A stretch of 58,543 nt of DNA from Burkholderia dolosa (lineage in GTDB: Bacteria > Pseudomonadota > Gammaproteobacteria > Burkholderiales > Burkholderiaceae), in the NCBI RefSeq assembly GCF_902499135.1, contig NZ_CABVPR010000041.1, positions 1 through 58,543 on the forward strand, written 5' to 3'. The position numbers and the translations under genes were made by a program. The notes under the pieces are model-generated. The model did no database searches. It worked only from the letters and a program-made list of their open reading frames with translations, and was not told where the DNA came from. Positions within the stretch are counted from its first letter, which is position 1, and each line of letters starts with the position of its first letter. Below, piece after piece: positions 43,994 to 54,445 of the stretch.

Positions 43994-44058
43994 CCGCGCC
44001 TCCGCCTGCGTCGAGGATCGATGCGTCGCGCCGGCCGCGCACGGCAAGCCGATGCGAG

Positions 44059-44604
44059 TCACGCCGGCCGGTGCGCGGACGTGAAGAAATCGGTCCACGC
44101 GCCGTTCTGCCATGCGCCCTGCACGCGCTCGACCGACAGTGCGCCGGCCGCCCGCAGCGTGCGCTCGGCGAACGTCGCGGTGCGGCGCGTCACGTGCGCG
44201 GCCAGCACGACGCCGTTCTCGCACTGCTTCAATGCGCCGTGGCCTTCGGGCGCATCGCCGTTCATCCGGCCGAGCGCGCCGCATAGTGCGCCGACATAGC
44301 CGCCGACGAGCGGCACGCCGATCCACGCGAGCGGCGAATGAAACCCGGCGATGGCGAGCAGCGCCGCGCCGCCGACTCCGACCGCCGCGCCGATCCCGAC
44401 GCCTTCCAGCGCGCCGACGCCGCCCGGGCGTGCCGCGGAATCCGCATACGCGTCGCCGCCGAGCCAGAACAGCGCGTGCTGCCCCGGTGGATTGAGAAAG
44501 AAGACCTTCACGTCGTCCCGGTGCATCGCGTGGCCGCGCAATTGCGCGGCGCAGCGTTCCGCCTGTTCGAGCGTCGAGAAACGACCCGCGATGATGGTGT
44601 CCAT
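44059..44604 (-). CDS. Membrane protein with glycine-zipper, general stress type
   Basis: A 181-residue protein. The N-terminal domain (MDTIIAGRFSTLEQAERCAAQLRGHAMHRDDVKVFFLNPPGQH) is like the short ligand-binding fold found at the start of many YflT/DUF1269-like stress proteins. Two hydrophobic Gly-rich segments (GVGIGAAVGVGGAALLAIAG and GVPLVGGYVGALCGALG) form a glycine zipper. The C-terminal part repeats a small alpha-beta unit (GVVLAAHVTRRTATFAERTLRAAGALSVERVQGAW). Cellular location is probably the inner membrane. Function unknown. Confidence 0.72.
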   Translation of the reverse strand: MDTIIAGRFSTLEQAERCAAQLRGHAMHRDDVKVFFLNPPGQHALFWLGGDAYADSAARPGGVGALEGVGIGAAVGVGGAALLAIAGFHSPLAWIGVPLVGGYVGALCGALGRMNGDAPEGHGALKQCENGVVLAAHVTRRTATFAERTLRAAGALSVERVQGAWQNGAWTDFFTSAHRPA

Positions 44605-44681
44605 GTCGAACCCTCCTGCCCGGTGCGCACGGCCGCGAGGCGCGCGACGCCCGACCGGCCCGGCGCTTGCCCGCGCATACG

Positions 44682-45098
44682 TTACTTCCGGCGGACCTGC
44701 AGCTCGTCGCGCACGCTGCGGACGCCGTCGATGCCGCGCACGATCCGGACCGCGGTCGCGCGTTGCTGTTCGTCGGGCACGGTGCCCGTCAGCTCCGCCA
44801 CGCGGCCGCGTACCTGCACGTCGATGTCGCCGGACGCCAGCCCGCGCTCGGCGACGAGCGCAGCCCGCGCACGGGACACGATCGTCGCATCGCGGAGCTG
44901 GCCGCCGATGGCCGACGCCTGGCTCGCGAGCTTCGCGCCGGTGCCCTGTTCGGCCGACGCGTGGCGAGGCATCGCGAACCACGCACACGACACCATCAGT
45001 ATGCTCGCGATCCGCACGGCCGGCGGCATCCGCTTCGTATCCGACGGCGAAGCCGTGCCGGCCGGGCGGCCGCGTCGCGCGCGTTTCGTTCCGTTCAT
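44682..45098 (-). CDS. BON-domain periplasmic protein
   Basis: A 138-residue exported protein. The N terminus is basic (MNGTKRARRGRPAG), followed by a signal helix (IASILMVSCAWFAMPRHASA). One BON domain (about 70-135) reads RDATIVSRARAALVAERGLASGDIDVQVRGRVAELTGTVPDEQQRATAVRIVRGIDGVRSVRDELQV. BON domains bind phospholipid and support envelope integrity under osmotic stress. AGGAGG sits 5 nt before the ATG at 45098, ruling out the longer upstream reading. Confidence 0.88.
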   Translation of the reverse strand: MNGTKRARRGRPAGTASPSDTKRMPPAVRIASILMVSCAWFAMPRHASAEQGTGAKLASQASAIGGQLRDATIVSRARAALVAERGLASGDIDVQVRGRVAELTGTVPDEQQRATAVRIVRGIDGVRSVRDELQVRRK

Positions 45099-45147
45099 CG
45101 TGCCTCCTGGTTCTTCGTCCGGTTTCGTCTGTCGCTGCGCGGCCGCG

Positions 45148-47121
45148 TCATCGGGTCCGCCGCTCGTCGTCGCGCGATACGTCGACGATCGTGCTCGCAA
45201 GCGTCGGCATGTCGACCGGCTTGCACAGATACGCGTCGAAGCCGGCGGCCATCACGCGGCTGCGGTCCGCGCTTCCGGCGTGCGCGGTGACGGCGACCAC
45301 CGGCAGCCGTGCACCGCCGTCCGGCAGATGGCGGATCCGGTCGAGCAGCCAGAAGCCGTCGCCGTCCGGCATCGCGAGATCGGACAGCACGACGTCCGGA
45401 CGCTCCCGCTCCATCGCGGCGAGCGCGTCGCGCCCCGACTGCGCGGTCGCCACCTGCGCGCCGAGCGTTTCAAGCGCGGCCGCGAGGCTGGCGAGCGACG
45501 TCGGGTCGTCGTCGACGACGAGCACGCGCCGGCCGTCGAGCGCGACCGCAGTCGGCGTACCGCCCGGCCGCGGCGGCGGATCGTCGGCGTCCCAGCCGGC
45601 CGGCAGCGTGACGGTCACGGTCGTGCCGCGCCCGGCGCCGTCGCTGGTCGCCGACACGTCGCCGCCGTGCAGGTGCGCGATGTTGCGCACGATCGACAGT
45701 CCGAGCCCGAGCCCGCGCTTCGGCGACGTCGGCGCACCGTGCGGCCGGTTGAACGTGTCGAACAGATGCGGCAGATGTTCCGGCGCGATGCCCTGCCCGG
45801 TATCGGCGACCGACAGCCGCACGTGCTCGCCGGCCCGCGTCAACGACACGTCGACGCGCCCGCCCGGCGGCGTGTACTTGATCGCGTTCGACAGCAGGTT
45901 CGACAGCACCTGCCGCAGCCGCTCGCCGTCCGCCGGAATCACGCAGGTCGGCATCGCGCAGTCGGTCGCGAGCACGATGCCGTTCGCCTGCGCGGTCGCC
46001 GCCAGTTCGCGGGCCGTTTCGCGCACGATGCGCACGAGATCGACCGGCACGCGTTCGAGCTGCAGCCGGCCGGTCGCAAGCGACGACGCGTCGAGCAGAT
46101 CGCCGACCATGCGCGACAGCGAGCGCGCGCTGCGATCGATCGCGTCGACCGCCTGCTGCGCGAGCCCCTGGCCGTCGACGCTGCGCAGCACCTCGACCCA
46201 GCCGTAGATCACGTTGAGCGGCGTGCGCAGTTCGTGCGATACCGTCGCAAGCAGTTCGTCCTTCATCCGGTTCGACTCGTCCGCCTGCACGCGCGCGTCG
46301 CGCGCCCCGCGCAGCGAGCGCAGGTCGCGCCGTTCGCCGAGGCGGCGTTCGCGCGCTTCGCGCAGCGTCATCGACAAGCCGGCCGACCTGCCCTGCGCAT
46401 CGACGATCGGCGACGCGGCGAACGTCGCGCGGAAGCAACTGCGGTCGCCGCGCATGCACAGCACGTCGAGCGGGCCGATCGGCGCACGCAGGTTCGCGAA
46501 CGACGTCGGCACCGGATGCAGCCGCAGCCAGCGCGGCGCGATCAGCATCGTGACGTCCCGCCCGACGGCTGCACCGGCATCGATCCCGAAGATCCGCTGC
46601 GCGGCCGGATTCCAGCTCGTGATCCGTCGTTCGGCGTCGACGCCGACGATTGCGTCGGGCGCCGCGTCGACCACGCGTCGCAGCAGCATGTCGTCCGCCA
46701 TCCGCGGCGCGACGGCCGGTTCGCGCCGTGGCGAACCGGCGCCGGCACCGGCACCGGGAGCGACACCGGCGTTGTCCGGCAAGCGATCGTTCCTGAACAG
46801 CGGTTTGGCGATCGCGACCAGCACGCATTCGGCGAACGCGATCGCGACGAACGTGCCGGCATGCGCGAGCAGATGCGGCAGCGGCGCGTGGCGCGATGCC
46901 AGCGCGGCCATCGCGATCGCGCTGGTCGCGACGGCGGCGAGACCGCCGCCGAACGAGGTCTGCCACGCGGCGACCGCGACGGCTGCATAAAAAGGCAGCG
47001 GCGCGAGCGGTGCGTGCATGCCGACGACGCGAGCCGCCCACGCCTGCAGCGCGGACGCCACCCCGACGGCCAGCACGACCCACGCGGCCTGCTTGCACAG
47101 CTCACGGGTAAGGGTCGTCAT
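45148..47121 (-). CDS. Hybrid sensor histidine kinase with C-terminal receiver
   Basis: A 657-residue protein. Four or so N-terminal membrane helices form a MASE/DUF4118-like sensor (WVVLAVGVASALQAWAARVVG, LPFYAAVAVAAWQ, AVATSAIAMAAL, FVAIAFAECVLVAI). A PAS domain (about 160-270) has VVDAAPDAIVGVDAERRITSWNPAAQRIFG. The transmitter has H-box ATVSHELRTPLNVIYGW, N-box LSNLLSNAIKYTPPGG, and G-boxes VADTGQGIAPEH and GLGLGLSIVRNIA. The C-terminal receiver (about 535-655) has VLVVDDDPTSL, the acceptor Asp in VVLSDLAMPDGDG and Lys in YLCKPVDMPTL. It is divergent from the sigma-54 activator at 47464, but that protein lacks a receiver, so direct phosphotransfer is not expected. Confidence 0.93.
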   Translation of the reverse strand: MTTLTRELCKQAAWVVLAVGVASALQAWAARVVGMHAPLAPLPFYAAVAVAAWQTSFGGGLAAVATSAIAMAALASRHAPLPHLLAHAGTFVAIAFAECVLVAIAKPLFRNDRLPDNAGVAPGAGAGAGSPRREPAVAPRMADDMLLRRVVDAAPDAIVGVDAERRITSWNPAAQRIFGIDAGAAVGRDVTMLIAPRWLRLHPVPTSFANLRAPIGPLDVLCMRGDRSCFRATFAASPIVDAQGRSAGLSMTLREARERRLGERRDLRSLRGARDARVQADESNRMKDELLATVSHELRTPLNVIYGWVEVLRSVDGQGLAQQAVDAIDRSARSLSRMVGDLLDASSLATGRLQLERVPVDLVRIVRETARELAATAQANGIVLATDCAMPTCVIPADGERLRQVLSNLLSNAIKYTPPGGRVDVSLTRAGEHVRLSVADTGQGIAPEHLPHLFDTFNRPHGAPTSPKRGLGLGLSIVRNIAHLHGGDVSATSDGAGRGTTVTVTLPAGWDADDPPPRPGGTPTAVALDGRRVLVVDDDPTSLASLAAALETLGAQVATAQSGRDALAAMERERPDVVLSDLAMPDGDGFWLLDRIRHLPDGGARLPVVAVTAHAGSADRSRVMAAGFDAYLCKPVDMPTLASTIVDVSRDDERRTR

Positions 47122-47463
47122 CGTTTCCTTGAATCGCGCCGGCTTCTGCCGCCATCGGCCATGCCGCGCCGGCGATCCGGCATCCCGCCGCGTGCCCGGC
47201 GAGTCGGGATGCGCCCGCAACGGCCGTACCCGGCTGGCCGCGGCGCGGTGCCGGCTGTGGCTGCCGCGTATCGTCGGACGGATCGGGTCGCGCGCCGCGC
47301 GCGCTTGCGCGGCCGTTCCGATTTTTTCATCGGGGCGCTGTAAAAACGGATCGATACGGTCGCGAGCCAGTCCCTTGCACGGCGCGGCGGACGGTCCTTT
47401 TAGCTCGCACGCGCTGATTGAAATTTTCTATTACACGGCACCTTCACACGGATCCGACTGTCG
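47122..47463. promoter_or_regulatory. Divergent region kinase / sigma-54 activator
   Basis: 342 bp. The half next to the activator (47320-47463) is AT-rich, with TTTTTTCAT and AATTTTCTATTACA stretches, and should hold its promoter. No sigma-54 type GG-N10-GC site was identified with confidence. Confidence 0.4.
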
Positions 47464-48510
<1,047 letters not shown>

Positions 48511-48513
48511 TCG

Positions 48514-48534
48514 GCGCGGCCGCTCGCGCCGCGC
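48514..48534. terminator. Hairpin between convergent genes
   Basis: GCGCGGC (48514-48520) and GCCGCGC (48528-48534) with a 7-nt loop, 3 bp after the activator stop and upstream of the MCP stop. No U-tract, so a weak candidate. Confidence 0.35.
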
Positions 48535-48596
48535 GTCGTCGCGGCGTGCGCGGCTTCAGCGGCCGCCGTTCGAGCCCGTTGTTCCAGCCGCTACGC

Positions 48597-50396
48597 TCAC
48601 GCGACCTTGAACTGTCCGACCGTCGACGCGAGCGCGTTCGCCTGCGTCTGCAGCGCGGTCGCGGCCGCCGTCGACTGCTCGACGAGCGCCGCGTTCTGCT
48701 GAACCATTTCGTCGAGCTGCGTGACCGCGCGGTTCACTTCCTGAATGCCGCGCGTCTGCTCGTTCGCCGCATGCGTGATCTCCGAGATGATCGTCGTCAC
48801 GTTCGCGACGTTCGACACGATCTCGCGCATCGTGTCGCCGGCCTGACGCACCTGCCCCGAGCCGGCCGACACGCTCTCGACCGTCGATTCGACCAGCACC
48901 TTCACCTCGCGCGCGGCCTGCGCGCTGCGCTGCGCGAGGCTGCGCACTTCCTGCGCGACGACCGCGAAGCCGCGGCCCTGCTCGCCCGCGCGCGCCGCTT
49001 CGACGGCCGCGTTCAGCGCGAGGATGTTGGTCTGGAACGCGATCCCGTCGATCACGCCGATGATGTCGCCGATCCGGCCCGACGCCTGTTCGATCCTGCC
49101 CATCGTCGACACGACTTCCGACACGACCGCACCGCCATGCGACGCGATCCGCGACGCGGCGGCCGCGCGTTCGTCCGCCTGCCCCGCCGCGGCCGCCGAC
49201 TGGCCGACGGTCGCGGTGATCTGCTCCATCGACGCGGCCGTTTGCTGCAGGCTCGCCGCCGCCGATTCGGTGCGCGACGACAGATCCTGGTTGCCGGCCG
49301 CAATCTCGTTCGCGGCCGTGCGTACCGATTCGCTCGCGTCGCGAATCTGCCGCATCACGGTGTTCAGCTTGCCGACGAAGCTGTTGAACGAGCGGGCGAT
49401 ATCGGCGACTTCGTCGCGGCCTTCGGCCGGCAGCCGCTGCGTCAGGTCGCCGGCACCGGAGCCGATCGCGGCCATCGCGTGACGCACCTGCGACAGCCGA
49501 CGGAACGCGGTCGCGGTGATCGCGCCGACGATCAGCGACGCCACGCCGACGATGACGATCAGCGTGACGAGCGACGTCGTCAGCAGCGAACGCATGCCGA
49601 CCGTCGCTTCGGCCTTGTCCAGCAGCACCGCCGCATACCAGTCGGTGCCCGGCACGGGCTGCGCGCGCGCGAGCTTCGCGTCGCCGCCGACGCGCACTTC
49701 GACCGGCGCGTTCGCCGTCGCGAGCGACGCCGCGCTCGCGCTGCCGAGATCCGGCGACACGTCGGCGACCGGCTTCAGCGTCAGCTTCGGGTCCGGATGC
49801 GCGACCACGTGGCCGCTGCCGTCGATCAACATCCCGAAGCTCGCGGGCGTCGGGCGGATCGACTTCACGTTCGCGATCACGCTGTCCATCGCGACGTCCG
49901 CCGCGACGACGCCCTTCAGCGCGCCGTCGCGCAGGATCGGTACCGCGAACGTGACGACGAGATTGCCGGTGCCCGCGTCGACGTAAGGCGGCGTGACGAC
50001 CGGCTTGCCCGCCTGCGCGGCCTGCTTGTACCACGGACGCGCGGTCGGGTCGTAGTCCGGCGGAATGCCGGTCGGATCGGAGAAGCGAAACGTCTTGTCC
50101 GCGTAGCCCGCGTAGACGTTCGTGAAACCGCCGGCCGCCGCCATCTGCTTGAACACCGGCAGCGGATCGGGCGACAGCGCGGCGTCCTGCAGCGACGCGA
50201 TCATCCGGCTGCGGGTCGCGACCCAGTCCGCGATCCCGACGACGTGGCCGCTTGCGACCGACGTCAGATTGCGGTCGATCGCGTCGTCGTTGTACGACTG
50301 CGCGATGAAGTAATTGATCAGTGTGGTGGCGACCAGCGCGAACACGACGATGGCGACGCACGCGGCAAGAATGCGGGCGCGGATGGACGAGAACAT
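48597..50396 (-). CDS. Methyl-accepting chemotaxis protein with Cache sensor
   Basis: A 599-residue transmembrane chemoreceptor. The first membrane helix ([24 protein letters not shown], about 8-31) is followed by a periplasmic double-Cache domain (about 35-270) containing [39 protein letters not shown], the typical ligand-binding segment. A second membrane helix is at about 272-295. A HAMP domain ([41 protein letters not shown]) precedes the signalling coiled coil. Its tip is [31 protein letters not shown]. The C terminus ends in FKVA without a CheR-tethering NWETF-like pentapeptide. PWYKQA with the YVD segment is typical of amino acid or carboxylate sensors; the ligand here is unknown. Confidence 0.95.
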   Translation of the reverse strand: MFSSIRARILAACVAIVVFALVATTLINYFIAQSYNDDAIDRNLTSVASGHVVGIADWVATRSRMIASLQDAALSPDPLPVFKQMAAAGGFTNVYAGYADKTFRFSDPTGIPPDYDPTARPWYKQAAQAGKPVVTPPYVDAGTGNLVVTFAVPILRDGALKGVVAADVAMDSVIANVKSIRPTPASFGMLIDGSGHVVAHPDPKLTLKPVADVSPDLGSASAASLATANAPVEVRVGGDAKLARAQPVPGTDWYAAVLLDKAEATVGMRSLLTTSLVTLIVIVGVASLIVGAITATAFRRLSQVRHAMAAIGSGAGDLTQRLPAEGRDEVADIARSFNSFVGKLNTVMRQIRDASESVRTAANEIAAGNQDLSSRTESAAASLQQTAASMEQITATVGQSAAAAGQADERAAAASRIASHGGAVVSEVVSTMGRIEQASGRIGDIIGVIDGIAFQTNILALNAAVEAARAGEQGRGFAVVAQEVRSLAQRSAQAAREVKVLVESTVESVSAGSGQVRQAGDTMREIVSNVANVTTIISEITHAANEQTRGIQEVNRAVTQLDEMVQQNAALVEQSTAAATALQTQANALASTVGQFKVA

Positions 50397-50659
50397 GGCA
50401 ACGACTCGGTAAGGGCGCGCGAACGCCCGGTGGACGAATTCACCGGTAAACGGCAGCCGCGCCGCTTACTTGAGCGCCATGACGGCTCGATGATACGTAT
50501 GACGAAACGCGTCGCCGCTGCGGCGGCGCGGATCGCAGGCGCCGGCGGGCAGTTGCGATCGGGCGCCGGCGCGGTGCATTCGTCGGCTGCCGAACTTCTC
50601 GTCGTGACGTGATCGCCGCGCGGACGTCATTCGAGTGGATCGGCGCACGCGAGCGCGCG

Positions 50660-50917
50660 TTACCGGCTACTGCCGGCGCGCGGCTCCCGCACCGCGTGCC
50701 GCGCATCGTCGGCCGCGTCGTCGCGGTCGGAATCGGGCTGCCTGCGCATCCGTTCGCGCAGATGCCGGATCGCGAACACGTGGATGTAGTCGTGAACGCG
50801 TGCGTCCGACGCAAGCGCGCGCATCTCGTCGTCGAGCATCGCGCGCAGTTCGTCCGTGCCGATCGCGCGCTGCGCGGCGGCTTCCTTCAATGAATCGAGC
50901 AAATTGTCCTGGGACAT
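50660..50917 (-). CDS. Small helical protein, DUF3562-like
   Basis: An 85-residue protein. Three helices are predictable: NLLDSLKEAAAQRAIG, TDELRAMLDDEMRALASDARV and YIHVFAIRHLRERMRR. The VHDYIHVFAIRHLRERMR ending resembles DUF3562, a family of small betaproteobacterial proteins (from memory, not searched). The last 25 residues are polar and disordered. Start ATG 50917 follows CAGGAGCCTG. Its neighbourhood is stress-type genes. Confidence 0.7.
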   Translation of the reverse strand: MSQDNLLDSLKEAAAQRAIGTDELRAMLDDEMRALASDARVHDYIHVFAIRHLRERMRRQPDSDRDDAADDARHAVREPRAGSSR

Positions 50918-51676
50918 CGACAGGCTCCTGACGGTCGAGGAACAAGCGGTTAACGATGCTGGAAGTCTGGACGTTGGATCGTCGCCCGGCGTGCGATGCG
51001 CCGAAGCGTGTTGCGCGCGATCGACCGCACGTTGCGTGCCGTCGAGCCGGCCGTCGACAGGCCGGCTGCGCGCAGCGTCCGCGGCGCATTGTGCCCGCGA
51101 ACGTGTTGAAGCGTTGCCCCGCATTCCCCGGAATGTAGGGTCGGTGCGTCGCGCAAACGATGCAAAGCTGTACGGCGTCGACGCAGCGGACAACGTAGAC
51201 CCATCGAAACCATGCGTCAAGCAACGCACGCGCACGCGGCATTCGTCCGGTCGAACGTGCACGATCGGCGGATTCGCCGCGGCGCGGTCGGCGCGCGTGC
51301 TCGTCCGCGGATTCGGGATGTCGCACACGGGCCGCGACGAATGCGTCGCGATGCGGGCCGCGAAAGCGGACGGGGTGACGCGCACCCCGCCCTCTTCCAA
51401 GGCAACCGGCGGTTGCCTACCCTCGTGCCGGAGAGTTCCGGACCGGAATCGACGTGCCGCGCACAGGCGGCCGGCTCCGGAAAACGGTTGAAATGAAACG
51501 GTCGCGAGCGGGCGATGCATCGTGCATCGTCAGCCGATACGCGGACGGATGCTGCGACGACGATCGTCGCGGACTGCGTCGGCGCTCGATGTTGCGGCAC
51601 TGTCTCACGCGATGCGCGCGCGGTTTCTGACGCAGGTCAACCGGAACGCGCTTTGGCCACCTGACGCCGCGACGTG
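50918..51676. other. Long gene-poor interval
   Basis: 759 bp. Open frames exist on both strands but have no ribosome sites, compositional bias or motifs that support them, and they look like antisense noise. An imperfect palindromic stretch GATGCATCGTGCATC lies near 51514-51530. No gene or RNA is supported. Confidence 0.55.
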
Positions 51677-52612
51677 TCATCCGGCACCGCGCACCAGCAG
51701 CACCGGCACTTGCGCGAGATGGGCGACACGTCGCGCGACGCTGCCGATCAGCCACGCGGCGATGCCGCGCCGGCCGTGCGTGCCGACCGCCAGCAGTTCC
51801 GCTCGCCAATGCACGGCCTCGCGCATCAGCGCATGCGCGACGTCGTCGCTCGTCGGGCGGGTTTCGACGAGCGCGCGCCGCGCCGGGTTCCCGCTCGCCT
51901 GCAGCAACGGAGCGACGCGCGCGAGCACGTCCTCGCCCTCCGCGCGATACGCATCCTCCAGCGCGCGCACCGGCACGATGTCGGTCAGCCGAACCGCGCG
52001 ATCGACGACATACGTGGCATACAGCAGCGTCGTCGGCGCCGCGAAGCCGAGCCCGACCCGCACCGCGTGCATCGACGGTTCGCTGCCGTCCACCGCGAAC
52101 ATCAGCCGCTGCAACGGGCCGTCCGATGCGCGTACATACGCGGCCGGCACGATCAGCAGCGCGCAGCGCGCGCGTGCAGCCAGCGTATCCGACATCGTGC
52201 CTTCGACGAGCCGCAGCAGCCCGTGATGCGGATTCGCACCGACGATCAGCACGTCGGCCCGCCACGCGGACGTGTCGTTCGCGAGCGCATCGGCCACGGT
52301 GCCGCCGGTGACCGACGTATCGACGATCGCCTGTTCGACGTGCGCGCCGCTGTCGGCGAACAGCGCGGCGATTCGCTCGAGCGTTGCGCGCGCTTCGCGC
52401 ACCATGTCGTCGCGTGCGGACGTGAGCAGCGCGTCGATGCGCGGGATGTCGGGCAGCACGAGACGCGGATTGTCGATCGCGCAGACGATCCGCAAGTGCA
52501 TGCCGGGACGCAGCAGCGTGCGCGCATAACGCGCGGCGGTCAGCGATTCGGGCGTCGGATCGACGGCCAGCGCGATTCGGTCGAGCGATGGGGCGGGCTG
52601 GGCAGGCTGCAT
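51677..52612 (-). CDS. Tandem universal stress protein (UspA x2)
   Basis: A 311-residue cytoplasmic protein made of two Usp domains. The first (about 8-155) starts SLDRIALAVDPTPESLTAARYARTLLRPG and ends with ADVLIVGANPHHGLLRLVEGTMSDTLAARARCALLIVP. The second (about 165-310) starts PLQRLMFAVDGSEPSMHAVRVGLGFA and ends ELLAVGTHGRRGIAAWLIGSVARRVAHLAQVPVLLVRG. The GTHGRRG-x9-GS motif of the second domain matches ATP-binding Usp proteins; the first has a degenerate GANPHHG version. Start ATG 52612 has GGAGA upstream. Tandem Usps help survive hypoxia and stasis. Confidence 0.92.
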   Translation of the reverse strand: MQPAQPAPSLDRIALAVDPTPESLTAARYARTLLRPGMHLRIVCAIDNPRLVLPDIPRIDALLTSARDDMVREARATLERIAALFADSGAHVEQAIVDTSVTGGTVADALANDTSAWRADVLIVGANPHHGLLRLVEGTMSDTLAARARCALLIVPAAYVRASDGPLQRLMFAVDGSEPSMHAVRVGLGFAAPTTLLYATYVVDRAVRLTDIVPVRALEDAYRAEGEDVLARVAPLLQASGNPARRALVETRPTSDDVAHALMREAVHWRAELLAVGTHGRRGIAAWLIGSVARRVAHLAQVPVLLVRGAG

Positions 52613-53133
52613 GACGAAGATCTCCGGGCGGGCGCGTCGCCGCGAAACGGCGACGAAAGCTTCGCGCGGATGCGGCCGTGGCGAGCGGCGGACGCACGGC
52701 GTGTGTGCCGCTGCCGGCATCGGTAGCCGCGACGCGAAGCGCGGACGAGCGATGCGGACAGCATAGAACGTCCGGCCCGCGCGTGCATGACCTCGATCAA
52801 CGCGCGTGCGACCGCCGTCGCGCACGCGGGACGGCCGGACAATTATTTGTTCGGCGTCGCGCGCACCGGATATGCGCTTGGAAGCGTCGCGTCGCGTGCG
52901 GCCCGCAACCCTCACCGAGCGCAAAGGCGTACGCGGCGCCACGTTCAGCGCGAGGTTCGTAAAAGGGATACCCGCTCGTCTTCCGCTCAGACGGCTGTCC
53001 CATCTCGTTTTGGGAACCATCCCATATCACCGGATACGCCGCTCGCTGAAAATTACCGCATGGCGGCGCTACCCGTACAAGTCGTTCAATCGATCGCGCG
53101 ACGGCGTCGGCATAACTGCACAGGAGATCCATC
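52613..53133. other. Divergent usp/ohr intergenic region
   Basis: 521 bp. It should hold promoters for both stress genes. The strand near 52840-52850 carries an AT island (ATTATTTGTT) in GC-rich DNA. No gene supported; no clear OhrR-type palindrome seen. Confidence 0.4.
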
Positions 53134-53541
53134 ATGACGCTCGAGAAGGTTCTTTATCGCACTCACGCAACCGCAACAGGTGGACGTAACGGACACGCGG
53201 TCATTCCCGAGAACAATATGCGGTTCACGCTTTCGGAACCGCACCAGACCGGCAGCGGCAACAGTACAAAAACCAATCCCGAGCAGCTCTTTGCTGCCGC
53301 CTACAGCGCCTGCTTTCTCGGCGCCATGAAGTTTGTCGCAGCGCGCGACAACATCGAGATGCCCGCTGACGCGAAAGTCGATGCTCATATCGCGCTCGGC
53401 CCCGTCGTGGGCGGGTTCGGTATCGAGGCGGAGCTAAAGGTCTCGCTGCCGCGCATGGATCGCCATACCGCCCGCTCCCTGATCGACAACGCAGATTATG
53501 CGACGCGGGGCAACGTCAAGGTCACGCTGACGCTCGTGTGA
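53134..53541 (+). CDS. ohr: Ohr-family peroxidase lacking the resolving cysteine
   Basis: A 135-residue OsmC/Ohr protein. The N terminus LEKVLYRTHATATGGRNGHA, Arg18, Glu50 (TNPEQLFAAAYSAC) and the peroxidatic Cys60 are intact, and the central segment PVVGGFGIEAELKVSLPRMDRHTARSLI is typical. Normal Ohr then has a CPYSNATRGN motif supplying the second, resolving Cys near 125. Here the sequence reads SLIDNADYATRGNVKVTLTLV: about eight residues including that Cys are gone, and no other Cys exists after 60. The frame is otherwise intact. It may use a one-cysteine mechanism, bind a different reductant, or be inactive. AGGAGA precedes the ATG. Confidence 0.9.
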   Translation: MTLEKVLYRTHATATGGRNGHAVIPENNMRFTLSEPHQTGSGNSTKTNPEQLFAAAYSACFLGAMKFVAARDNIEMPADAKVDAHIALGPVVGGFGIEAELKVSLPRMDRHTARSLIDNADYATRGNVKVTLTLV

Positions 53542-53748
53542 CGCCGGAAAACCGGCGCTGTCGAGGTCGCCGGTCGCAGCGTTCCATCCGCGACGGCTCA
53601 GCGGATTCGGATCCGTCGCAATCGCCACTCAGGCGCACAGCGATGATTTGCGCATCGCATCGCCCGCACGGCAGCCGGCGGGTCCGAATCCGATGCTTAA
53701 AAGAGGACGGTTGAACGTCCCGTCAAGACCAAAATACGAGGGATCCAA

Positions 53749-53892
53749 ATGAAGCGCATTTCAATCTGGATAGGTGGAATCGTGGTGTGGCTGTGTGCTG
53801 TCGGCGTCCTGCTCTACCTCACCTGCCCAAGCGGAACGACATCGAGCGGCCTGCATTTGAGCCGCTTCACGCTCTACGGCTCGCCGCAGTAA
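53749..53892 (+). CDS. Small single-pass membrane protein
   Basis: A 47-residue protein: MKRISIWIGGIVVWLCAVGV, then LLYLTCPSGTTSSGLHLSRF and TLYGSPQ. One hydrophobic helix of about 20 residues follows a basic N terminus, with a short polar tail outside. Start supported by GAGGGATCCAA. It is followed by an IS remnant. Function unknown. Confidence 0.55.
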   Translation: MKRISIWIGGIVVWLCAVGVLLYLTCPSGTTSSGLHLSRFTLYGSPQ

Positions 53893-53914
53893 TTCGCGCG
53901 CGGGCCGGCTGCGC

Positions 53915-54095
53915 GGCCTGCCGCCTCGGTGCAGCGAAGGTCCTGCAGGCGACGTTGTGCGGGCCGGCGTGATTGCGAGTCCACATCCAGTCGGCCACGA
54001 GACGCTGCACGCGGGACAGATCTTCCCGGTGTTACCGCGGCGATCATGCGTATCGCGGTCCGATTGAATCGCTCGACATAGGCATTCCGTCGAGG
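53915..54095 (-). pseudogene. IS3-family transposase (OrfB) C-terminal remnant
   Basis: On the minus strand the reading GRNAYVERFNRTAIR (about 54095-54045) is the integrase core motif of IS3-type OrfB. Further along, in a shifted frame, VQRLVADWMWTRNHAGPHNVA (about 54000-53937) matches the end of that protein (rxWxWTYNHERPNMA). The intervening part is short and the frames do not connect, so an indel and a deletion have destroyed it. No intact transposase or terminal repeat was found. Confidence 0.7.
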
Positions 54096-54433
54096 CTTGC
54101 CTCGCCCGTCAGAGACGGCCTCACAACGTCACTTCGACAACGTTGTGCAAGCGGTGTGAAACTGAGGCGGTTGAAATACTGGCCGCAGCCTCTGCAAATG
54201 TAGGTCGGCAGCCGCCCCGTGTATCGATGCGTGTATCCCTTTTTGTCGATCGCCGTTCCTTTGCAGCGCGGGCACGACGGAACAGGGTCTGCGTCGGGCG
54301 ACAGCAAGGCTTGCACGTGGTCGCGTAGCGCCTGTTCAAACGCACGGCGGCTCTGACGCAACGCCTTCTCATCGACCTCGCCATTAGCCGACGATTTCGA
54401 ATCTTTGATCCGTGCACGCGCCCGACTCTGCAT
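54044..54433 (-). CDS. DUF746-type zinc ribbon protein, probably truncated
   Basis: A 129-residue protein. The middle shows a zinc-ribbon pair (CPRCKGTAIDKKGYTHRYTGRLPTYICRGCGQYFNRLSFTPLA), the DUF746 signature found beside Burkholderia CDI loci and related to transposase zinc ribbons. A basic, helical N-terminal segment includes SRRAFEQALRDHVQALL. The C-terminal 35 residues (from about RCRSDVV) do not continue the domain; they read through the IS remnant in another frame, so an insertion or recombination has cut off the 3' end. It lies 13 bp after cdiB on the same strand, probably the same transcript. Function unknown. Confidence 0.72.
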   Translation of the reverse strand: MQSRARARIKDSKSSANGEVDEKALRQSRRAFEQALRDHVQALLSPDADPVPSCPRCKGTAIDKKGYTHRYTGRLPTYICRGCGQYFNRLSFTPLAQRCRSDVVRPSLTGEASLDGMPMSSDSIGPRYA

Positions 54434-54445
54434 CCTCGAATTTCC

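Noticed and set aside
44338-47343. 1001-codon plus-strand open frame opposite the stress proteins and hybrid kinase
   Set aside because: No domains; the minus-strand genes have recognisable domains and ribosome sites.
47122-47463. Search for a sigma-54 promoter near the sigma-54 activator
   Set aside because: No GG-N10-GC element close enough to consensus was found by eye.
50856-51491. 211-codon plus-strand frame in the gene-poor interval
   Set aside because: No ribosome site or protein-like pattern; begins inside the DUF3562-like gene on the opposite strand.
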